A stretch of DNA of 64,000 nt from Nostoc sp. FACHB-110 (GCF_014697425.1 NZ_JACJRU010000002.1:372001-436000); one strand, 5' to 3'. Shown: positions 29,745 to 39,766, counted from the first letter of the stretch. Notes: generated from the letters alone by a model not told the origin. Numbers and translations: made by a program.

Positions 29745-30430
29745 GGGAGTTTATACTTCAGCCTTAGTCAGCAGCGGTATTTGGCTTTAGGAAAAACAAC
29801 TTTTATAGTTTTGCCTAAATTAAACTAATGTTACGAGCAACTAATATGCTCTACCAGGATAGTAGCACGGGTAAGTTAGACTGACCTGGAAATTTTAACT
29901 ATAGCAACTTTAACATATTGCTAGAACTCCGTGTATCCCCTCATGTCGTTGGTGAGTAAGGGCTTTACTCTAGAATTTAAACTAAGACTACTTAAATCTT
30001 AATTTTTTATGAAAAAATTAAATTTTATGTTTCAAATCTGGCAATTTACCGTACCTTGAGCCAATTTCCATAAATTAGCTTCATAATCACTGGTGGTGTC
30101 TATAAGCATATCAATATTAAAATTGAAAAGCTTTAAATTACCACGTAATTGGGAGTAGGAAATTTTCCTAGGTTACGGAGCTACTGTGGCTAATGCCAGA
30201 TTATTTGGTAACTGGGTATTAAGTTGACAATTAAAATACCTGCGATTAGAGTGCAGGTAACGCCAGTAAAATTCTCTGGCTTTAATTGAATAAAATCCTG
30301 ATTAAGCCATTATTTTTGGATAAGCAGGAAAATTACTGACTTCCCAGCCTTGTAGATTCTTGAACAATCCCAAGTGGAAACTGCGTTTACGCAATTTTTC
30401 TGTTAATCTTACGAATTTTTGTGCAAAGTG
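29745..30430. other. Intergenic region upstream of the OmpR-type regulator
   Basis: About 690 bp between divergent genes with no credible ORF or RNA gene. AT-rich; I see no clear operator. The long leader may hold the promoter of the regulator gene. Confidence 0.4.
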
Positions 30431-31156
30431 ATGGTCATGGCTCCTGCCAAGATTCTTGTAGTTGATGATGACCCTGCGGTTCGGAACTTAATTCAACGCT
30501 TTTTGATTAAGCAGAACTATCAGGTAGAGGCGGCTGAGGACGGTAAAACTGCCTTAGCGCTGTTCGAGCAATTTAATCCCGATTTGGTGATTTTAGATGT
30601 AAATTTACCAGACGTTATCGGGTTCAACCTCTGCCAAGAGATGCAAAGTCGCAATGGTGTGTTTGTTCTCATGCTCACTAGCCGTGCGGATGAAGCTGAC
30701 AAGATTCGCGGCTTTGCCAAAGGTGCTGATGACTATCTCACCAAACCATTTGGTTTAGGAGAGCTAGAAGTCAGAGTTGCGGCCATCTTGAGGCGACAAC
30801 GAGTGGTCACTACAGCGGAACAAAAACGCCTAGTATTTGAAAAGCTGATGATTGACCCCGTGCGACGGGAAGTTACATTAAACAACCAGCCAGTGCCTTT
30901 AACAGCATTGGAATTTGACTTGCTGCATTTTTTAGCCAGCCATCCTGGGCGAGTTTGGCGTAGAGCCGAACTCATTCAAGAGGTATGGGACTATGAATAT
31001 GTTGGCGACCAGAGGGTTGTAGATGTGCATATCGGTCAAATTCGTAAAAAAATTGAAGCCGATGCTAGCCAACCAGCATTAATTCAAACAGTACGCGGTG
31101 TAGGTTATAAATTTGAATGTCCTACTCATTCTCCGCAGTTAGAAACCAACCCTTGA
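30431..31156 (+). CDS. OmpR/PhoB-family response regulator
   Basis: 241-residue two-domain regulator: receiver about 7-120 with acidic pocket VDDD, phospho-acceptor Asp56 (LVILDVNLP) and Lys105 (YLTKPFG), then a winged-helix DNA-binding domain about 140-232 ending in RGVGYKF. Starts at ATG (MVMAPAKILV); an upstream TTG would add four residues. No kinase is adjacent, so its partner and regulon cannot be named. It is not clearly RpaA or RpaB by sequence. Confidence 0.92.
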   Translation: MVMAPAKILVVDDDPAVRNLIQRFLIKQNYQVEAAEDGKTALALFEQFNPDLVILDVNLPDVIGFNLCQEMQSRNGVFVLMLTSRADEADKIRGFAKGADDYLTKPFGLGELEVRVAAILRRQRVVTTAEQKRLVFEKLMIDPVRREVTLNNQPVPLTALEFDLLHFLASHPGRVWRRAELIQEVWDYEYVGDQRVVDVHIGQIRKKIEADASQPALIQTVRGVGYKFECPTHSPQLETNP

Positions 31157-31165
31157 ATTCACAGC

Positions 31166-31339
31166 TCCTAGTCTAGAATTTTCTAACTAGGACAAACTTA
31201 AAATTTAGATTACTTTCGCTACAACTTGCTCATCATACCTAAATTGTAGCAAGGGGCTAGTCAAGCATAGAAACCAGCACCCTTTTTGCTACTTAATTTT
31301 TTCCTAACGCTGGCTTAAGGCTATATTTCGTACCAGCGT
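31166..31339. other. Three successive hairpins after the response regulator (candidate structured RNA)
   Basis: Stems tcctagt/actagga (31166-31192), gctacaa/ttgtagc (31218-31250) and acgctgg/ccagcgt (31307-31339) lie in a gene-free tract. The first could end the regulator transcript; the series could be a small RNA. No match to a known RNA family is claimed. Confidence 0.35.
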
Positions 31340-31561
31340 AAGTTTTGATTGTCAGTAAAAATACGATAATTTGCTGTGCAGAATCATCTGTTGGTGTTAG
31401 TGGTGATGATGTCTTGCCCGGTAAACAAATTCATCTATTGGACACGCCAAGCTTGTCCGTACTTAGTGAGACATAACTCAGAACAGCAAAGCTAAAATCA
31501 ACATATTGGAGTGTTTAACTGCTGAAATTGTTATCTAACAGCGGTTCCGGGCATTGTATGA

Positions 31562-31759
31562 TTAGCAGTTATGGAACAGTGTTTCTAAATAAACACGAGC
31601 AGCACGGCGATCGCTGTCCCCGTTTTGGAGTAAGAAAAGTGATAATGCAGCTGTCAACACCCGATTTTGATCCCAGTCTGGATGAGTTTCTAAATAAGTT
31701 TTGAGAGATTCATGGAGTGTTTCGGGTATTTCTGTAAAAATGCTCACTGTTGCGTTCAT
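31562..31759 (-). CDS. Small DUF2811 protein
   Basis: 65-residue cyanobacterial protein starting MNATVSIFTEIPETLHESLK, with conserved SLFLLQNGDSDRRAARVYLETLF. It matches the DUF2811 family as I remember it; function unknown. ATG chosen over an upstream in-frame TTG because family members begin MNAT/MN. Single gene. Confidence 0.8.
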   Translation of the reverse strand: MNATVSIFTEIPETLHESLKTYLETHPDWDQNRVLTAALSLFLLQNGDSDRRAARVYLETLFHNC

Positions 31760-32552
31760 GAGATTTTCCTTCTCTAAGGCCAATCAAGCAAAATTGCTGG
31801 TATCTGAATCTGAGTTGACAGTGTTGAGTGAAAATACTACTACCTAGTCCTGCGAAACTTATTTCCTCAGGACTGCTTAAGCATTTAAAAGCATCTCCAG
31901 AAATTGTTAATTTCCTCAACACCATAGACAAGAAAAAAATGCCAGCCGAATCATTGTGCGCTAACAGGGGGTGGGTTTGTCAATGCTGAGAAATGTTAAA
32001 AATGAATCTCCCTAAAACAAATATTCACGAAATAATCAGGCTTTGAGTCGAGTTTTTGTTACTTTTCTTTACAAAAACTCAGTCACTGAAGTTACCTAAC
32101 ATAGTAAATTCAAAATCCCCAATAAGTCAGCAAGTGCCGATCATCTCGTCCCGACTCTGTGGAAAACTACGAAAGTGCCTGTGGAAACCCTGTGGAATAA
32201 GTGAGGAAAATTTCAGCAAATGATAAGAATTACAAAAAGTGCATAGTCAGTAGTCATTTATAAAAGGGGGTAGGGGGCAGGGTGTAGGGAAACCCCAGAT
32301 TGAAAAATAGGGGTTTGACAAATCAGGACACTGTATTTCTCGCACTAACTTGTCTGGAGATACATCTAAATTCTTTTTCCATAATTCAAATCAGGGGCTT
32401 GTACTTTGTAGGGTGTCGGAGGGGCGTTTTTTCTTACACCCCACACCCTGTTCTTGGTCATTTGTTAAAGATAGAAGGCAAAAAGTAGACATTTCAGACT
32501 TCAGACTTCAGACTTCAGACTTCAGACTTCAGACTTTAGACTTCAGACTTCA
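31760..32552. other. Intergenic region between DUF2811 and hisIE
   Basis: About 790 bp with no credible gene. It contains three TGTGGAA motifs within 45 bp (about 32157-32200), a G-rich gggggtaggg stretch near 32267, and a heptamer array at 32493-32548. Plus-strand open frames here are repeat-driven. Confidence 0.5.
32493..32548. repeat. STRR TTCAGAC, 8 copies, abutting hisIE
   Basis: Eight 7-bp TTCAGAC units, one with a single change (tttagac), ending 4 bp before the hisIE stop codon (32553-32555). Confidence 0.92.
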
Positions 32553-33203
32553 TCATCGTCGGCGCTCTTGTAACTTCTGATATACAGCCTTTAAATCAAC
32601 TTGATGATGGGCTAAGGCCACCAGGGTGTGATAAAACAAATCAGCCACTTCCCCAGCAATAGCCTGTGCATCGTCGTCTTTAAAAGCCATCACAACCTCA
32701 GCACTTTCTTCGCCGATTTTTTTTAAAATCTTGTTATCACCGCCGGCTAATAACTTAGCAGTGTAAGAATTTTCTGTAGGGTGGTCGCGGCGATCGCAAA
32801 TCACCTCAAACACCTGCGATAATGTATCAGCTGGTGGTGGATTAATTTTTCCTTCTATTTGGTGAAAACAGCTGCGTTCGCCAGTATGGCAAGCAATATC
32901 TCCGATTTGCTCTACCCCAATCAACAAAGCATCACTATCACAGTCATAACGAATACTTTTGACCTTCTGAATATGACCTGAAGTCGCCCCCTTATGCCAT
33001 AATTCCTGACGCGAACGACTCCAAAACCAAGTTTGGCCACTTTCTAAAGTCTTTTGCAACGACTCCTGATTCATCCACGCCATCATCAAGACTGTACCGT
33101 CTAGATAGTCTTGTACAATAGCTGCTACCAAGCCCCGTTCGTCGTAGCGAATTTTCTCAACGGGGATGGCGTGACGGAATGAATCAGGTTCGCTAGAAAA
33201 CAT
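32553..33203 (-). CDS. hisIE: Bifunctional phosphoribosyl-AMP cyclohydrolase / phosphoribosyl-ATP pyrophosphatase
   Basis: Two steps of histidine biosynthesis in one 216-residue polypeptide. HisI part, about 1-120: [19 protein letters not shown], zinc-site YDCDSDALL and [10 protein letters not shown]. HisE part, about 125-216: [18 protein letters not shown] and the [13 protein letters not shown] metal-binding helix. All key residues are present. The start codon lies within one arm of a perfect 14-bp inverted repeat. Confidence 0.96.
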   Translation of the reverse strand: MFSSEPDSFRHAIPVEKIRYDERGLVAAIVQDYLDGTVLMMAWMNQESLQKTLESGQTWFWSRSRQELWHKGATSGHIQKVKSIRYDCDSDALLIGVEQIGDIACHTGERSCFHQIEGKINPPPADTLSQVFEVICDRRDHPTENSYTAKLLAGGDNKILKKIGEESAEVVMAFKDDDAQAIAGEVADLFYHTLVALAHHQVDLKAVYQKLQERRR

Positions 33204-33277
33204 ACCAGATGATTTGATCTAATAACTATGACTAATGGATTCACGATACCATTCTCAATAGTACATCTGGTATGTTT
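33198..33277 (-). promoter_or_regulatory. 14-bp inverted repeat enclosing the hisIE start codon
   Basis: aaacataccagatg (33198-33211) pairs perfectly with catctggtatgttt (33264-33277). In the minus-strand mRNA the proximal arm contains the hisIE AUG, so folding would hide the start codon in a stem with a 52-nt loop. Confidence 0.6.
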
Positions 33278-33299
33278 GATTGAAATGAAAACTGATTAT

Positions 33300-33494
33300 C
33301 TAACCTGAAACAACAGCATTTCTTTCCATTGCCGACTGCATTCTCACAGCACTTAACGCAACTTGGTGAGCTTTGGATGCTTCACCATACCAATGCAGAG
33401 CCGAGTTAAAAGCTGCACGGTAAAGCTCCTGATAAGCCTCCGACAAACGATTCCGAATTTCTAAAGGCAAGTCGTCATTAGACTTGTACAGCAT
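33300..33494 (-). CDS. ChaB family protein
   Basis: 64-residue small acidic/basic helical protein. DDLPLEIRNRLSEAYQELYR and the following HWYGEASKAHQVALSAVR are typical of the ChaB family, annotated by homology as a putative cation transport regulator; the real role is unclear. ATG start. Faces hemL. Confidence 0.83.
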   Translation of the reverse strand: MLYKSNDDLPLEIRNRLSEAYQELYRAAFNSALHWYGEASKAHQVALSAVRMQSAMERNAVVSG

Positions 33495-33600
33495 GATGAT
33501 TTTCCTGGTTCAGCTATTTGTATACGATAGAAATTCTGAGCAGTTTTTAACCCTATCCTAAGATAGAGCTTTTTTATTCCGTATTTTTTAGGAGAGAGCC

Positions 33601-34899
33601 TTGGTTAATACCACAATTAAAACCACAAAATCACAAGAAATCTTTGCCTCTGCCCAAAATTTAATGCCAGGAGGAGTTAGTTCTCCTGTTCGAGCATTTA
33701 AATCTGTCGGTGGACAACCTATAGTTTTTGATCGTGTTAAAGGAGCCTATATTTGGGATGTAGACGGCAACCAATATATCGACTATGTAGGTACTTGGGG
33801 GCCAGCAATTTGCGGTCATGCTCATCCAGAAGTGATTGCCGCACTCCACGAAGCTTTAGAAAAAGGTACTAGCTTTGGTGCGCCTTCTGTACTAGAAAAT
33901 GTGCTTGCAGAGATGGTCATTGATGCTGTTCCGAGCATCGAAATGGTAAGATTTGTAAATTCTGGCACTGAAGCCTGTATGGCTGTGCTAAGGCTAATGC
34001 GGGCTTTTACCAACCGCGAGAAAATCATTAAGTTTGAAGGCTGCTACCACGGACACGCCGATATGTTCTTGGTAAAAGCTGGTTCAGGTGTGGCTACTCT
34101 TGGCTTACCAGACTCACCAGGAGTACCAAAATCAGCAACTAGCAATACCCTAACTGCTCCTTTTAATGACCTAGAAGCAGTCAAAGCCTTGTTTGAAGAA
34201 AACCGTGACCAAATTGCTGGTGTGATTCTAGAGCCAGTTGTTGGGAATGCTGGGTTTATTCCTCCCGATGCAGGCTTTTTAGAAGGGCTACGGGAACTGA
34301 CTCACGAGTATGGGGCTTTACTAGTCTTTGATGAAGTGATGACAGGCTTCCGCATTGCTTATGGTGGCGCACAAGAAAAATTTGGCATCACCCCTGATTT
34401 GACCACACTAGGTAAGGTCATCGGTGGTGGTTTACCTGTAGGAGCCTATGGTGGGCGACGAGATATTATGTCGATGATTGCTCCTGCTGGCCCCGTGTAT
34501 CAAGCCGGTACTCTTTCTGGGAATCCTTTGGCGATGACAGCTGGCATTAAAACACTGGAATTGCTACAAAAACCCGGTACTTATGAGTACCTGGATAAAA
34601 TTACGCAACAACTCTCAGATGGGTTGCTACAAATTGCTCAAGAAACTGGTCATGCAGCTTGTGGTGGTCACATTAGTGCCATGTTTGGTTTATTTTTCAC
34701 TGCTGGGCCTGTGCATAACTATGAAGATGCCAAAAAATCAGATACTGCGAAATTTGGACGTTTTCATCGCGGTATGTTAGAGCGTGGTGTTTATTTAGCC
34801 CCATCGCAGTTTGAGGCTGGGTTTACTTCTTTTGCTCATACAGAAGAAGATATTAACCAAACCCTAGCAGTTGCACGAGAAGTATTGTCTAGCCTCTAA
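33601..34899 (+). CDS. hemL: Glutamate-1-semialdehyde 2,1-aminomutase
   Basis: Makes 5-aminolevulinate from glutamate-1-semialdehyde for heme and chlorophyll. 432 residues with PLP Lys272 ([17 protein letters not shown]), substrate-site [13 protein letters not shown], and conserved [12 protein letters not shown] near the N-terminus. Start is TTG with a strong SD, AGGAGAG (33590-33596), four bases upstream; no better ATG exists nearby. A repeat cluster follows the stop. Confidence 0.96.
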   Translation: MVNTTIKTTKSQEIFASAQNLMPGGVSSPVRAFKSVGGQPIVFDRVKGAYIWDVDGNQYIDYVGTWGPAICGHAHPEVIAALHEALEKGTSFGAPSVLENVLAEMVIDAVPSIEMVRFVNSGTEACMAVLRLMRAFTNREKIIKFEGCYHGHADMFLVKAGSGVATLGLPDSPGVPKSATSNTLTAPFNDLEAVKALFEENRDQIAGVILEPVVGNAGFIPPDAGFLEGLRELTHEYGALLVFDEVMTGFRIAYGGAQEKFGITPDLTTLGKVIGGGLPVGAYGGRRDIMSMIAPAGPVYQAGTLSGNPLAMTAGIKTLELLQKPGTYEYLDKITQQLSDGLLQIAQETGHAACGGHISAMFGLFFTAGPVHNYEDAKKSDTAKFGRFHRGMLERGVYLAPSQFEAGFTSFAHTEEDINQTLAVAREVLSSL

Positions 34900-34902
34900 G
34901 GG

Positions 34903-35064
34903 TTGAGTGCTGAGGGCTGAGTGCTGAGTGCTAACTCACAAAGCAATTAAGAATTATCAGTGCCTGGTGGCACTCTCTTAACTCAGCAACGCCAGTTGCT
35001 GCCCTGCGGGAATGCCTTCGGTGAACAAGTCGGCGAAGCCGCCCAATGCACTGGCTCCTCAGCA
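34903..35064. repeat. STRR GCTGAGT plus serial hairpins after hemL
   Basis: Begins with GCTGAGT-type heptamers (34903-34932), then hairpins agtgcc/ggcact (34959-34974) and agcaac/gttgct (34985-35000), and a GC-rich palindromic stretch, ending in ctcagcac that mirrors the opening repeat. A compound dispersed element. Confidence 0.7.
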
Positions 35065-35117
35065 CTACTTACGTGAGTGTGAAAATACGTAGAAATCTTA
35101 AATTAAGAGGACTAATT

Positions 35118-35252
35118 ATGCAAATAGCTTGATTGCTACTGACGATCGCACTGTTAATGGGCTATCTTGTTGTGATGATTGCTGAGATCAAGCAGTCTAA
35201 CTTTAGGAACTCTTCAAAGGATTTCCAGCATAAATTACCTGCCAAGAGTTGA
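35118..35252 (+). pseudogene. Possible small single-pass membrane protein gene with TGA at codon 5
   Basis: ATG 35118 follows AGAGGA by six bases. The frame reads MQIA, then TGA (35130-35132), then LLLTIALLMGYLVVMIAEIK and a polar tail to TGA 35250-35252: 44 residues if the stop is ignored, with one clear transmembrane helix. A TTG at 35133 could instead start a shorter peptide. Coding status is uncertain. Confidence 0.3.
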
Positions 35253-35322
35253 GTTTGCTTTAAATAATTGAACTAGAGCGCAATGCTCCCAGCCATTATT
35301 TCGTGCAGCGAGTTGACAGCGC

Positions 35323-36939
35323 ATGAGCTACTGCTTAAATCCGACGTGTCCCAATCCAGAAAACGTGGCATATAGCCAAAGATGTCAATCTTGTGGCTCA
35401 CGACTACTGCTGCGCGATCGCTACCGAGTGAGTAAACCTTTAGGTCAAGGCGGCTTTGGAGCAACCTTTTTAGCTCAGGATGAAGCTTTGCCCGGTGAGC
35501 CAAGTTGTGTAATCAAGCAATTACGTCCCTCTGGAAACGCACCACACGTTTTGCAGATGGCGAGAGAATTGTTTGAGCGAGAAGCCAGAACCCTAGGTAA
35601 AATTGGCAACCATCCCCAAGTTCCGAGATTGCTGGATTATTTTGAAGAACAGGAACAATTTTATCTAGTTCAAGAATATATCAGTGGCGCGACTTTGCAA
35701 CAAGAGGTCAAAAGCAACGGTGTTTACAGCGAAGCTGGCGTTAAACAATTTTTGAGCGAAATTTTACCTTTACTGCAATATATCCACGAGCAGAAGGTGA
35801 TTCATCGTGATATCAAGCCTGCCAACCTAATTCGCCGTACTCAAGATGCCAGAATGGTTTTGATTGACTTTGGTGCTGTTAAAAACCAAGTCACTCAAGT
35901 AGCAGGTGCAGCCCAATCAGGACAAACGGCTTTAACCGCCTATGCCATTGGTACTCCTGGTTTTGCACCCCCAGAACAAATGGCGATGCGTCCAGTTTAT
36001 GCCAGTGATATCTACGCTTTAGGCGTGACTTGTATCTATTTGTTAACGAGCAAAACTCCCAAAGATTTAGAATATAATCCCACAACAGGAGAAATGATGT
36101 GGGAGCAGCTAGTATATGTGAGTGGTCACTTAACTAGTGTGCTACGCAAAATGTTAGATGTTTCTGTTCGCAATCGCTACCAATCAGCGACAGAAGTCTT
36201 GAGAGCCTTAGAAATGGAGCCTTACTTAGATAGTTTGGCTAAAGGCTTGCTTGTGAAAAATGATTCCAATACAAAAGAAAAAACTACACCCCATACGGAA
36301 AATTCTGCCATTTTATGCAGTAATCCGTCGGCTGTGGCTGCTAATACAGGAGTAGCGCAGGTAGCAGCAGCTATTCGGGCTAGAAGAGCCAAAATTGCTG
36401 AAGCTGCGGCTAATTCAGACGCAGGAAGAAGCCATCAAGCACCTAAAGCCGCAATTTTGCCTAACAGTAATAGCCATAGTTCTAATACGCAGCATTCTAA
36501 GATGGGGCGTAAATTAGATAGTCAAACTTTATTAACTGCATACCTTAAAGGAAGACGGGATTTTGCCTTACATAATTTAAACTTTCTGAATTTGCAAGGT
36601 AGCGATTTGTCAGAAACGAATTTTCATTCGGCTCAACTGCAAAGTGCCAATCTTCAGGGGGCTAATCTTCACAATAGTGATTTTGGTAGGGCTAGCCTGA
36701 CTCGCGCCAATCTCAGAGATGCAAATTTGAGCAAGGCTTATTTCAACCACGCTGATTTAGAAGGAGCAGATTTACGTGGTGCTGATCTCAGCCATGCTCA
36801 TCTGAGTAATGCTAATTTGCGCGGTGCTAATTTATGTGGTGCTAATCTCACCGGTGCGAAAATTTTAGATGAACAGTTGGCACTAGCCAAGACTAATTGG
36901 ATGACAATACGTCCCAATGGCAAACGGGGATTATTGTAA
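35323..36939 (+). CDS. Ser/Thr protein kinase with pentapeptide repeats (SpkB-like)
   Basis: 538 residues. N-terminal zinc-type Cys motif (Cys4, Cys9, Cys21, Cys24); kinase domain about 34-295 with GQGGFG loop (41-46), Lys65, HRDIKPAN (Asp163) and DFG (182-184); low-complexity linker about 300-400; C-terminal pentapeptide repeats about 410-520 (LRGADLSHAHLSNANLRG). This order matches Synechocystis SpkB. All catalytic residues are present. Likely cytoplasmic signalling; targets unknown. Single gene. Confidence 0.9.
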   Translation: MSYCLNPTCPNPENVAYSQRCQSCGSRLLLRDRYRVSKPLGQGGFGATFLAQDEALPGEPSCVIKQLRPSGNAPHVLQMARELFEREARTLGKIGNHPQVPRLLDYFEEQEQFYLVQEYISGATLQQEVKSNGVYSEAGVKQFLSEILPLLQYIHEQKVIHRDIKPANLIRRTQDARMVLIDFGAVKNQVTQVAGAAQSGQTALTAYAIGTPGFAPPEQMAMRPVYASDIYALGVTCIYLLTSKTPKDLEYNPTTGEMMWEQLVYVSGHLTSVLRKMLDVSVRNRYQSATEVLRALEMEPYLDSLAKGLLVKNDSNTKEKTTPHTENSAILCSNPSAVAANTGVAQVAAAIRARRAKIAEAAANSDAGRSHQAPKAAILPNSNSHSSNTQHSKMGRKLDSQTLLTAYLKGRRDFALHNLNFLNLQGSDLSETNFHSAQLQSANLQGANLHNSDFGRASLTRANLRDANLSKAYFNHADLEGADLRGADLSHAHLSNANLRGANLCGANLTGAKILDEQLALAKTNWMTIRPNGKRGLL

Positions 36940-37532
36940 TTTATATCGTGTCCTGTTAAAGACTCATAGCAGGAGGCAGGAGTAAAAGTCTTAATATTCC
37001 TGGTATTCAAGCTTTCAATTTGTCCTAATATTTCTGACTACATCATTAAGGCTGCAGGGTGCAAGGGAGAGGGTTTTGTTGTTTCTGCACAAATTTGTCG
37101 AATCACCACTGATTAGCCGGACATGATATTAGAAGTTAGATTATAGGTATTTTTGAGTACTAAACAAATAAATTTTTCTTTCAAAGTATTTTTTGGATAA
37201 AACCAGATTACATGGATAATTCTGGTTTGAAGCAGCTGGCTTTGTAGTAAAACTTTATGATTTCTAATAGTTTTTATTTTTGCTTAAGATTTTCTTAATA
37301 ATTTGCATCTGTGAAAATTTCACTATTTTAATTTAAAATATACAACAAAGAGTTATAGTTAACATTTTTTTTATAACAAAGTTACACGATATTTCTACGG
37401 AGTCATGATATTAATTATCGGATCTCTGAGATAACAGTCGTTAAACTTGAGTGTACGTAGTTGCTCAATTTTTCAATAGCAACAATCTCTAAAAACGCAA
37501 TTGTTCCGAATTGTAAGCTGAGAAAAAAGTTC
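36940..37532. other. AT-rich intergenic region before the FHA gene
   Basis: No credible gene or RNA seen. The stretch 37300-37450 is very AT-rich and probably holds the promoter of the FHA gene. Confidence 0.4.
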
Positions 37533-38318
37533 ATGACCGAAATCAGCAAGTCCAATTTGTTGGCATTAAAAGACTCAGCTAGTAACGTAGCTGAATTTCA
37601 AGCAAAGGAAATAGAAAAGAAATTAAGTTTATATCAGGAATTTGTCAAATTATATGAACATAACAGTAGGCTTTTAGAAGACATTCTGGAGATAGAAAAA
37701 GTATCTCAGCCTGGCTTAACAAGATTTAAGCCTAGTTACGTGCAAGGTATCATAGATGATTCCGTGGTCTATCTTGTCACGAATTTGGGTGAAAATCACA
37801 CGGAAGCTTTGTTACAACCACAGCGAATTTGGACATTAGGACGCGATCGCCATAATGGTATTTATGTAGCGAATAAATATCTGTCACGCCGCCACGCTGC
37901 CATCCAATATATAGATAATAATGATGCTCCGGGTTTTTACTTAGTCGATTTTAAAAGTACCAATGGCTCATTTGTGAATGGCGAACGTGTTTATCACCAG
38001 ATCAAACTTCAAGATGGCGATCGCATTCGTCTAGGTAATCTCACTTTTGATTTTTTCTGCAATCAAACCTGTCGCGTTTTACCTACAGTAGCTATGGAGT
38101 TACTGATGCAGCTTGCGGCTCGCAAAGGATGTGCTAATGATGAAACAGTAAGTTATGTGGCAATATCTGAACAATACCTACCTGCTACTAATAAACCGAT
38201 AACATTTCCACACAATTTAGACTTAGATCATCAACATAATGCTGATAACCTAAGTACAGAACAAAAAGCTGACATTTTAGACCGTTTCTTTAATAAATTT
38301 ACACCTTATTCAGTGTAA
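37533..38318 (+). CDS. FHA domain protein
   Basis: 261 residues from the ATG used. An N-terminal coiled-coil/helical segment, about 1-75, precedes a forkhead-associated domain, about 100-180, with WTLGRDRHNGIYV, SRRHAAIQY and KSTNGSFVNGERV, so it should bind phosphothreonine. The C-terminal tail has no recognised fold. The preceding gene is a Ser/Thr kinase, making a functional link attractive but unproven. An in-frame start at 37461 would add 24 residues. Confidence 0.88.
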   Translation: MTEISKSNLLALKDSASNVAEFQAKEIEKKLSLYQEFVKLYEHNSRLLEDILEIEKVSQPGLTRFKPSYVQGIIDDSVVYLVTNLGENHTEALLQPQRIWTLGRDRHNGIYVANKYLSRRHAAIQYIDNNDAPGFYLVDFKSTNGSFVNGERVYHQIKLQDGDRIRLGNLTFDFFCNQTCRVLPTVAMELLMQLAARKGCANDETVSYVAISEQYLPATNKPITFPHNLDLDHQHNADNLSTEQKADILDRFFNKFTPYSV

Positions 38319-38323
38319 AGAAA

Positions 38324-38398
38324 ATAGCGAACAGCACTCACTATTCGCTATCAAAATTATGCTTTTTCCATGCCCGACTGATTAAATCAAGCGGGCAT
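38324..38398 (+). terminator. Two terminator-like hairpins between FHA gene and recA
   Basis: First stem atagcgaa/ttcgctat (38324-38351). Second stem atgcccg/cgggcat (38370-38398), followed by tttatt on the plus strand. They separate convergent genes. Confidence 0.75.
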
Positions 38399-38402
38399 TT
38401 TA

Positions 38403-39473
38403 TTATTCTTCTTCCTCGTACTCTTCTTCTTCGTCTTCACTAACTTTTGCTACAGAGTTAGCCGAAACAACCGCTCCCATATCTAGTTTTTGGCGTACTT
38501 GTTGTTTAATTTGTTCCACGAATTCTGGTTTTTCTTCTAAGTACTTAATGGCGTTATCTCGACCTTGAGAAATATTGTCTCCGTTGTAACTATACCAAGC
38601 ACCTTTACGAGTTAAAACGCCTGTTTCTTCAGCTATATCGACAAGACAACCTAAAATAGAAACTCCCTTACCAAAAATAATGTCAAATTCTGCAACTCTA
38701 AACGGTGGCGCGACTTTGTTTTTCGCAACTTTGACTTTAACGCGGTTGCCAAATTCATCTGTACCTTTTTTCAAGGTTTGAATCCGGCGAATATCTAAGC
38801 GCACAGAAGCGTAAAACTTTAAGGCGTTACCACCAGTTGTCGTTTCCGGGCTACCATAGGTTACGCCAATTTTTTGCCGCAATTGGTTGATAAAAATTAC
38901 TGTACAACCAGATTTACCAATGTTCCCCGTAATTTTACGTAGGGCTTGGCTCATCAGTCGTGCTTGTAAGCCCACATGAGCATCGCCCATGTCGCCTTCG
39001 ATTTCGGCGCGGGGAACTAGTGCGGCTACGGAGTCGATAACTACAATGTCCACGGCGGCGGAGCGCACTAGTTGATCAACAATTTCTAAGGCTGCTTCTC
39101 CTGTATCTGGTTGGGATACCAATAAATTTTCAATATCTACACCCAAGGCCGCCGCATAAGTAGGATCAAGGGCGTGTTCAGCATCAACGAAGGCAGCAAT
39201 ACCACCTTGCTTTTGCACTTCGGCGAGGGCGTGTAGAGCTACTGTCGTTTTACCAGAACTTTCTGGGCCATAAATCTCGATGACGCGTCCTTTGGGCAAA
39301 CCACCACCCAAGGCTAAATCTAAGGTAAGCGCCCCTGTGGAAATTGTCTCCACTCGCATCCGGGTTGCATCGCCTAGGCGCATGATTGCTCCTTTACCGA
39401 AGCTGCGCTCAATTTGGTTGAGTACCATATTTAAGGCTTTTTGCTTGCCGGAAGTGTCAGTGTTGATAGCCAT
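38403..39473 (-). CDS. recA: Recombinase RecA
   Basis: DNA strand-exchange protein and SOS coprotease. 356 residues with Walker A GPESSGKT (69-76), Walker B-like [14 protein letters not shown], loop L2 NQLRQKIG...[11 protein letters not shown], and an acidic C-terminal tail ([11 protein letters not shown]). ATG start. A one-mismatch LexA box lies 56 bp upstream. Confidence 0.98.
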   Translation of the reverse strand: MAINTDTSGKQKALNMVLNQIERSFGKGAIMRLGDATRMRVETISTGALTLDLALGGGLPKGRVIEIYGPESSGKTTVALHALAEVQKQGGIAAFVDAEHALDPTYAAALGVDIENLLVSQPDTGEAALEIVDQLVRSAAVDIVVIDSVAALVPRAEIEGDMGDAHVGLQARLMSQALRKITGNIGKSGCTVIFINQLRQKIGVTYGSPETTTGGNALKFYASVRLDIRRIQTLKKGTDEFGNRVKVKVAKNKVAPPFRVAEFDIIFGKGVSILGCLVDIAEETGVLTRKGAWYSYNGDNISQGRDNAIKYLEEKPEFVEQIKQQVRQKLDMGAVVSANSVAKVSEDEEEEYEEEE

Positions 39474-39528
39474 TACTGCCTCTATCTATATATATGGATT
39501 TATGGAGTGTGCGGTTGGGATTTTGAGT

Positions 39529-39542
39529 AGAACAGATATACT
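39529..39542 (-). promoter_or_regulatory. Near-consensus LexA box upstream of recA
   Basis: Minus-strand AGTATATCTGTTCT matches RGTACNNNDGTWCB except for T at the fifth position. Its 3' half TGTTCT is identical to the lexA and uvrA boxes in this window. Confidence 0.65.
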
Positions 39543-39766
39543 ATTTTAGTCCGAAAATGCGGGAATAGGATTTATCTAAGAAATAATCGTGACATCATCG
39601 TAACGCGATCGCTTGTGTGAGTAGTCTTGACCCCCCTCAACTATTATGGCTTCCACCATGTCGTTTGTTAGGATTTGGAAGAGACAGTAGTGCGTTGCTG
39701 GTCTAATTTTGGAGCAACTGCCGTGTTTTGCTAATTTATTCTGCCCTTTTAATTGAGCCATTGTTA

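Noticed and set aside
32300..32580. Two plus-strand frames of 62 and 76 codons upstream of hisIE
   Set aside because: They run through G-rich and TTCAGAC tandem repeats, giving repetitive peptides (DFRLQTS), and overlap the hisIE 3' end.
33241..33277. agtacatctggtat near hisIE considered as a LexA box
   Set aside because: The right half lacks GTWC; the sequence is better explained by the 14-bp inverted repeat.
34903..34935. gagtgctaac resembling half of a CIRCE heat-shock operator
   Set aside because: Only one half-site is present, it is part of a GCTGAGT heptamer array after hemL, and no chaperone gene follows.
39576..39761. 61-codon minus-strand frame between recA and xseA
   Set aside because: No SD, no family likeness, and it occupies the promoter region of xseA.
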